The notes under the pieces were generated by a model. That model was given only the letters and a program-made list of their open reading frames with translations. It ran no database searches and was not told the DNA's origin. From positions 1 to 9,402 of the forward strand of contig DGYA01000032.1 of the NCBI GenBank assembly GCA_002396505.1: a DNA stretch of 9,402 nucleotides, in the 5' to 3' direction. Origin of the DNA: Cyanobacteria bacterium UBA5018 (GTDB lineage Bacteria > Cyanobacteriota > Cyanobacteriia > PCC-6307 > Cyanobiaceae). The stretch's first letter is position 1, and every line of letters starts with the position of its first letter. This document shows, piece after piece, positions 6,093-9,402 of this stretch. Made by a program: the position numbers and the translations under genes.

Positions 6093-6254
6093 ATGGACTG
6101 GCAACCAGAAGCAGAGCAGCAACTCAAAGAAGTGCCTTTCTTTGTGCGTCCGATCGTGCGCAAGCGGATCGAGAAATTGGCCGAAGAGGCCGGGCTGTCG
6201 AGCGTCGATACGGCCTTTTACCAGCAGTCGAAGGCCAAGTTCGGGCAAAAGTGA
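6093..6254 (+). CDS. small PCP_red-domain protein (53 aa)
   Basis: A 53-residue gene. The protein begins MDWQPEAEQQLKEVPFFVR and ends in a helix with SSVDTAFYQQSKAKFGQK. The pattern W-x-PEAE-xx-L-x-x-VPFFVR-x-x-VR is the signature of the PCP_red domain (Pfam family), otherwise known as the C-terminal segment of subunit B of light-independent protochlorophyllide reductase (ChlB/BchB). Stand-alone short versions occur in photosynthetic bacteria; their role is not settled, so a link to chlorophyll synthesis is an inference. The ATG at 6093 puts the conserved tryptophan at residue 3; a GTG two codons earlier is also possible. No Shine-Dalgarno sequence is seen. The gene follows tRNA-Ala on the same strand. 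Confidence 0.8.
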   Translation: MDWQPEAEQQLKEVPFFVRPIVRKRIEKLAEEAGLSSVDTAFYQQSKAKFGQK

Positions 6255-6319
6255 GCGATTGCTGACATTTCCCGGGCGGTGATGCGGTAAAAGGGGGGGT
6301 AAGGTTTTGTTTACAACTG

Positions 6320-6517
6320 ATGTCGCAGTCGAAGCGCGAACAGGTGGTCAGCCACCTGCGCTACATCCGCCAAGAACTGCGAGAAATGCACCAAGGCGTT
6401 ATGGATGACGGCTTGCTGCCTGAAGCTGGCGAAGTCCGCGGCGTCATGGCCCAGATGGAGGCCCTGCTGGAGTTGCTAGAGGGCAAGACCTCCCGGAAGA
6501 AAGATCCAGAAGCCTAA
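6320..6517 (+). CDS. small conserved hypothetical protein (65 aa)
   Basis: A 65-residue soluble, mainly helical protein. A charged first helix (SKREQVVSHLRYIRQELREMH) is followed by GLLPEAGEVRGVMAQMEALLELLE and a basic tail (KTSRKKDPEA). No known domain. From memory it resembles a short protein conserved in Synechococcus/Cyanobium. An in-frame TAA at 6299-6301 and the ATG at 6320 fix the start well; there is no Shine-Dalgarno sequence at normal distance. It lies 65 bases after the PCP_red gene on the same strand and may be co-transcribed. Function unknown. Confidence 0.8.
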   Translation: MSQSKREQVVSHLRYIRQELREMHQGVMDDGLLPEAGEVRGVMAQMEALLELLEGKTSRKKDPEA

Positions 6518-6778
6518 CCAGCACAGCCAGGCCACCCTTGATCCATCAATTCCAGCAAGTGAGGGTCAGGCAAGTGGCCTAAGCGAAGCGGCCAAGGGCA
6601 TTCTGGAGACTGAGACGGAATTTTGATTTAAATCTCCCTTTGATTTAAATCCCCTATGGATGGGGGCTAAAGGGCTTGCATGACACCAGAGATGGTGTAG
6701 ACAAGGTGCGGCAGGGCCAGGCCGGGTGATGGGTACCACCAGCCATCTATTACGTCCTGCCAACCCTTTTTTGACGTC
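6518..6778. other. intergenic region before ycf20 with palindromes and hairpins
   Basis: 261 bases without a supported gene. It holds a bulged hairpin (TGGCC 6575-6579 with GGCCA 6590-6594), the twin palindrome described separately, and a 6 bp hairpin with a GAGA tetraloop (ACACCA 6683-6688, TGGTGT 6693-6698). A run of six T lies just before the ycf20 start. None of the hairpins has a T tail directly after it. A long leader, a small RNA or an upstream regulatory region for ycf20 would all fit; nothing in the sequence decides between them. Confidence 0.5.
6622..6651. repeat. twin copies of TTTGATTTAAATC, each a 10 bp palindrome
   Basis: TTTGATTTAAATC occurs at 6622-6634 and again at 6639-6651, offset 17 bases. 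Each copy contains the perfect palindrome GATTTAAATC (6625-6634 and 6642-6651). The pair is strikingly AT-rich for this DNA and lies 128 bases upstream of ycf20. Two spaced palindromes resemble a double operator for a dimeric regulator, but no known factor is identified. Confidence 0.6.
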
Positions 6779-7108
6779 GTGCCGCAAACCCGCTTCCAAC
6801 GTCAGGTGATTGGGGCGGCCAGCAACCTGGAGCGCTGGGCTGCCAACCCCTGGCGGCGGCTCTCCCTGCTCACGATCGTGCTGCTGGCCAGCTTCAGCAT
6901 CGGCGGTGCCGTGGGCTCGATCACCGGCGCCCTGGCCAAGCTGGATCCCCTCTCCGCCGGCCTCAGCGTGGCCCTGATGGAGCTGGCGATCCGAGCCCGT
7001 GGCCCCCTGCAAAGCCAACCGGGCGATCGCCTCGGCCTGCAACTGCTGGACATGGCCCGCATCGGCCTGCTCTACGGCCTGCTGATCGATGGCTTCAAAT
7101 TGGTGTGA
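6779..7108 (+). CDS. ycf20: Ycf20/DUF565 family membrane protein
   Basis: A 109-residue protein with the DUF565/Ycf20 pattern: a basic, aromatic N-terminus ending NPWRRLSL (23-30), a hydrophobic segment (about 29-50), a second (about 57-71), and a closing hydrophobic helix with ARIGLLYGLLIDGFKL (93-108). The family occurs in cyanobacteria and plastids; a Chlamydomonas mutant in a Ycf20 homologue is altered in non-photochemical quenching, but the molecular role is unknown. The start is GTG at 6779; no Shine-Dalgarno sequence is visible, and no better in-frame start lies upstream. A HIP1 octamer lies within. It converges on pyrB with only three bases between the two stop codons. Confidence 0.88.
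   Translation: MPQTRFQRQVIGAASNLERWAANPWRRLSLLTIVLLASFSIGGAVGSITGALAKLDPLSAGLSVALMELAIRARGPLQSQPGDRLGLQLLDMARIGLLYGLLIDGFKLV
7023..7030. repeat. HIP1 octamer GCGATCGC
   Basis: Perfect GCGATCGC inside ycf20; the third copy in the window. Confidence 0.8.
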
Positions 7109-7111
7109 GCC

Positions 7112-8131
7112 TCAGCTGGCTTCGCCGGCGGCCAGCAGGTAAAGCAGCGCCATGCGCACGGGAATGCCATTGGTCACCTGCTCGTCCACCAGGGAGATGG
7201 CCGGATCGTCGAGCAGTTCCCCCGCCAGTTCCACCCCCCGATTCACCGGCCCCGGATGCAGCACCGGCACATGCTTGCCGCAGTGGGCCAAACGCCGGTG
7301 GCTGAGGCCGTACTGGCGGTGATAGGCATCGAGGCTGGTGATCATCTGCTGCTGCATCCGCTCCTTCTGCAGCCGCAGGGTCATCACCGCATCCACCCCC
7401 TCCAGGGCCAGATCCAGCTGGCGCTCAATCGCAATCCGTCCCCGCTGGGGCACCGGATCGACGGCCTGGCCTGGCGGCGGCCCGTCCACAAAGGCGGCGA
7501 AGGCCTCGGGCAGCAGCGTGGGGGGGCCGCAGAGCACCACATCAGCCCCACAGGCGGTTAGGGCCCAGAGGTTGGATCGAGCCACCCTGGAATGCAGTAC
7601 ATCGCCCACGATGGCAATGCGACGGCCGGCCAGGGCGGCGGGGCTGGGGGCCTCGGGCGCGAAATAGCGCGCCAGGGTGAACAGATCCAGCAGACCCTGG
7701 CTGGGATGGCTATGCAGGCCATCGCCGGCATTGAGCACCGCCACCCGCTCGCCGTCTCGATCCAGCTCCGCCGCCAACTGCTGGGGTACACCGGCACAGC
7801 GATGGCGCACCACCAACAGGTTCGCTCCCATCGCCAGGTAGGTGCGGGCCGTATCCAGCAGGCTCTCGCCCTTGCTCAGGGAACTGGAGGCCGGCGAAAA
7901 ACTCTGCACGTCCGCCGAAAGTCGCTTGGCGGCAATCTCAAAAGAACTGCGGGTGCGGGTGCTGGGCTCAAAAAACAGACTGGTCACCAAGCGGCCCTGC
8001 AGGGCCGGCAATTTGCGCGCCCCCGCCACCGGCAGGCAGCGAAACCGCTGGGCCAGTTCCAGCACGGTGGCGAAATCCTGCCGCGAAAAGGCAGCAAGAT
8101 CGATCACGTGGCGGTGATACCAGCCGCTCAA
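7112..8131 (-). CDS. pyrB: aspartate carbamoyltransferase catalytic subunit
   Basis: Joins carbamoyl phosphate and L-aspartate to N-carbamoyl-L-aspartate, the committed step of de novo pyrimidine synthesis; cytoplasmic. At 339 residues it has the normal two-domain architecture. The carbamoyl-phosphate domain carries FFEPSTRTRSSFE (53-65) with the STRTR loop at 57-61, SLSKGES (84-90) with the lysine K87 expected to reach the neighbouring active site, and HPSQGLLDL (142-150). The aspartate domain carries TLRLQKER (251-258) and HPGPVNRG (292-299). The start is TTG; the resulting N-terminus MSGWYHRHVIDLA agrees with homologues I recall. GGAAG lies a few bases upstream, rather close. GTG at residue 9 is the alternative. 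It follows mpg by 107 bases on the same strand, and a perfect 6 bp hairpin lies in that gap. No regulatory-subunit gene is in view. Confidence 0.96.
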   Translation of the reverse strand: MSGWYHRHVIDLAAFSRQDFATVLELAQRFRCLPVAGARKLPALQGRLVTSLFFEPSTRTRSSFEIAAKRLSADVQSFSPASSSLSKGESLLDTARTYLAMGANLLVVRHRCAGVPQQLAAELDRDGERVAVLNAGDGLHSHPSQGLLDLFTLARYFAPEAPSPAALAGRRIAIVGDVLHSRVARSNLWALTACGADVVLCGPPTLLPEAFAAFVDGPPPGQAVDPVPQRGRIAIERQLDLALEGVDAVMTLRLQKERMQQQMITSLDAYHRQYGLSHRRLAHCGKHVPVLHPGPVNRGVELAGELLDDPAISLVDEQVTNGIPVRMALLYLLAAGEAS

Positions 8132-8170
8132 ACCCCTTCCCGCAGCTTGCTAGCCAACCTAGGGGCTCGC

Positions 8171-8186
8171 CTGGGGGCATCCCCAG
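8171..8186 (-). promoter_or_regulatory. hairpin in the mpg-pyrB gap
   Basis: CTGGGG (8171-8176) and CCCCAG (8181-8186) form a perfect 6 bp stem with a four-base loop, 40 bases before the pyrB start. No T run follows on either strand, so it is not a standard terminator. A leader hairpin or RNA-processing site is possible. Confidence 0.35.
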
Positions 8187-8238
8187 CTGTCAGCGCTCCA
8201 AAGCCAAAACCGATCAGCTCAAAGACTGACCAGCCAAC

Positions 8239-8874
8239 TCAAAACGGGCGACTGAGGCTGGGCGATCCCGCCAAGCCCCAGCGCCAGGCCAGCTGCCCGC
8301 CGCGGCTGATGCCGATACGACCGCCACGGCTCAAAGCGGAGACAGGCAGGGGTTGGCTGCCCGCGATCCTGGCGATCCACAGTCCCGATTCCTGGCTCAC
8401 CGGCAGGCCATCATCGCCGCGATCGATGCCAAAGCGGCGGGCCAGCAGGCCCGGTCCGGCCGCCAGCCGCGGCGGCGCCTGGGGCAGGGCCAGCGCCCGC
8501 AGCAGCACGCCATTGGCCCATGCCGGCCGCCCCGTGACCACGTTTACGCAGTGGTGAATGCCATAACTCACGTACACATAAAACCGCCCAGGCTCCCCGA
8601 ACAGCGTTGAGTTGCTGGGGCTGCGACGGCGATAGCCGTGGCAGGCGGGCTCCGATTGGCAATAGGCCTCCGTTTCCACAATCACGCCCCACAACAACTC
8701 GCCATTGGCTTGGCGTTTCACCAGCAGGCAGCCAATCAGCTCAGGGGCGACGGCTTGGGCGGGGCGGGCGAAGAAGGATTGGGGGAGGGCTGGCAGGTGC
8801 TGGTTGGCTATGGGAGTGACTTGGGGGAGAGGTTTTATTAGATTGGGGCAAAGTAGGTGGTCTGGCGTGGGCAA
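8239..8874 (-). CDS. mpg: 3-methyladenine DNA glycosylase (AAG/MPG family)
   Basis: Removes alkylated purines (3-methyladenine, hypoxanthine) from DNA as the first step of base excision repair. Counting from the TTG at 8874: SFFARPAQAVAPELIGCLLV (32-51) is the family's N-terminal signature. IVETEAY (65-71) carries the catalytic glutamate (E69) and the base-flipping tyrosine. HGYRRR (79-84), GRFYVYVSYGIHHCVNVV (96-113), VLLRAL (123-128) and GPGLLARRFGID (140-151) follow. Total 211 residues, slightly long. The start is uncertain. Family similarity begins near LPALPQSFF, at a CTG (8794-8796), and no in-frame ATG exists. The canonical candidates are TTG at 8874, TTG at 8880, GTG at 8910 and TTG at 8943, all of which cross into the divergent TPR gene. 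TTG at 8874 is kept as the nearest standard start. It probably heads a unit with pyrB. Confidence 0.9.
   Translation of the reverse strand: MPTPDHLLCPNLIKPLPQVTPIANQHLPALPQSFFARPAQAVAPELIGCLLVKRQANGELLWGVIVETEAYCQSEPACHGYRRRSPSNSTLFGEPGRFYVYVSYGIHHCVNVVTGRPAWANGVLLRALALPQAPPRLAAGPGLLARRFGIDRGDDGLPVSQESGLWIARIAGSQPLPVSALSRGGRIGISRGGQLAWRWGLAGSPSLSRPF
8816..8844 (+). promoter_or_regulatory. candidate promoter of the TPR gene
   Basis: GTGACT (8816-8821, 4 of 6 to TTGACA), a 17-base spacer and TAGATT (8839-8844, 4 of 6 to TATAAT). Transcription would start near 8851, just before the Shine-Dalgarno sequence. Both boxes are imperfect. Confidence 0.35.
8855..8860 (+). promoter_or_regulatory. ribosome binding site of the TPR gene
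   Basis: AGGTGG lies six bases before the GTG at 8867. It decides the start of the TPR gene, since no in-frame ATG is available nearby. Confidence 0.6.
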
Positions 8875-9402
8875 GCCCAAGCGGAGTGGCAGTGGGTTTT
8901 CAGCCGCCACACCAACAGCAGCGCCAAAGCAGCAGGTCGCCAAGGCTTCTGCGGATCACGCCGCCAAGGAGCAACAGGCTGTCGCACTGATCAATCAAGG
9001 GAAACTTAAAGAGGCAGAAGCGCTCTACAGAGAGCTGATCTCAGCAGGAACAAACAATCACAGTGTCTATGGCAACCTGGCCGCAATCTGCGGTATGCAG
9101 GGCAGATTTGATGAGCTCATAGAACTTCTCAGGAAAACCCTACAACTCAAGCCCAACTACCCAGAAGCTCACAACAATCTGGGCATTGCGCTCAAGAAGC
9201 AGGGCGACCTAGCCGCTGCCATTGCCTCCTACAACACCGCCCTTCAACTCAAGCCCAACTACCCAGAAGCACACAACAACCTGGGCAATGCTCTCAAGGA
9301 GCAGGGCAACCTAGATGCTGCCATTGCCTCCTACAACACTGCCATACAACTCAAGCCCAACTACCCAGAAGCACACAACAACCTGGGCATTGCTCTCAAG
9401 GA
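8867..9402 (+). CDS. TPR-repeat protein, 3' end outside the window
   Basis: 178 complete codons are visible and the frame is open at the right edge. The GTG start (8867) has AGGTGG six bases upstream and gives MGKPKRSGSGFSAATPTAAP, a basic low-complexity head. A helical pair follows (about 35-60, QQAVALINQGKLKEAEALYR), then a less regular TPR (about 66-96). Canonical 34-residue TPRs follow at 97-130, 131-164 and from 165 onward, each starting NYPEAHNNLG and with QLKP closing the first two. TPRs mediate protein-protein contacts. In cyanobacteria such repeats often precede a sulfotransferase or glycosyltransferase domain, but none is visible here, so the function stays open. The DNA looks less GC-rich than the neighbours. 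The gene is divergent from mpg. Confidence 0.92.
   Translation, partial: MGKPKRSGSGFSAATPTAAPKQQVAKASADHAAKEQQAVALINQGKLKEAEALYRELISAGTNNHSVYGNLAAICGMQGRFDELIELLRKTLQLKPNYPEAHNNLGIALKKQGDLAAAIASYNTALQLKPNYPEAHNNLGNALKEQGNLDAAIASYNTAIQLKPNYPEAHNNLGIALK
9155..9402 (+). repeat. 102-base tandem DNA repeat encoding TPR units
   Basis: Units lie at 9155-9256, 9257-9358 and 9359-9402 (cut). By direct comparison the first two differ at 11 of 102 bases. The 44 visible bases of the third differ from the second at one base. The period is exactly 34 codons. This indicates recent duplication or gene conversion of repeat units. Confidence 0.92.

Noticed and set aside
6566..7042. 158-codon open frame on the minus strand across the ycf20 upstream region
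   Set aside because: It overlaps ycf20 antisense and gives a low-complexity translation. The Ycf20 assignment on the other strand is far stronger.
7592..8557. 321-codon open frame on the plus strand opposite pyrB and mpg
   Set aside because: It spans parts of two well-supported genes and their gap; its composition looks like a shadow frame.

Overview
The window reads as chromosomal DNA of a GC-rich picocyanobacterium (marine Synechococcus/Cyanobium type). The evidence is a psbO gene, an FtsH3-type thylakoid protease, a Ycf20 homologue, a stand-alone PCP_red-domain protein, three HIP1 octamers (GCGATCGC) and several small proteins that look like those conserved in picocyanobacteria. Assignments rest on motifs read by eye and recalled family sequences; no search was run.

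Left part (1-4187), minus strand. After about 257 bases without a convincing gene comes a KDPG/KHG-aldolase-family gene (eda). Upstream of it in transcription order are ftsH (FtsH3-like) and sat (ATP sulfurylase). The order sat, ftsH, eda, with gaps of 68 and 14 bases, suggests one operon. A candidate promoter lies just upstream of sat.

Photosystem part (4036-5500). psbO is on the minus strand. It is followed by the most striking structure of the window: four near-identical tandem intrinsic terminators (31-33 base units, GNRA tetraloops, U tails) between psbO and sat. Divergent from psbO is a glutamine-rich conserved protein of unknown function. An 8 bp inverted repeat sits in the psbO leader.

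Middle part (5501-7108). A 69-residue acidic protein of unknown function (minus) is followed on the plus strand by tRNA-Ala(CGC), a 53-residue PCP_red-domain protein, a 65-residue conserved unknown and a Ycf20/DUF565 membrane protein. The 261-base gap before ycf20 holds two copies of the palindrome GATTTAAATC 17 bases apart.

Right part (7112-9402). pyrB (aspartate carbamoyltransferase) and mpg (3-methyladenine DNA glycosylase) are on the minus strand with mpg first. pyrB converges on ycf20 with three bases between their stop codons. A TPR-repeat protein starts divergently from mpg and runs off the right edge; its DNA consists of recently duplicated 102-base units.

Most of the window is housekeeping: PSII oxygen evolution and repair, sulfate activation, pyrimidine synthesis and DNA repair. 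No mobile element, CRISPR array or defence system is visible. The points most worth following are the quadruple terminator, the divergent active site of the aldolase, the twin palindrome and the unclear start of mpg.
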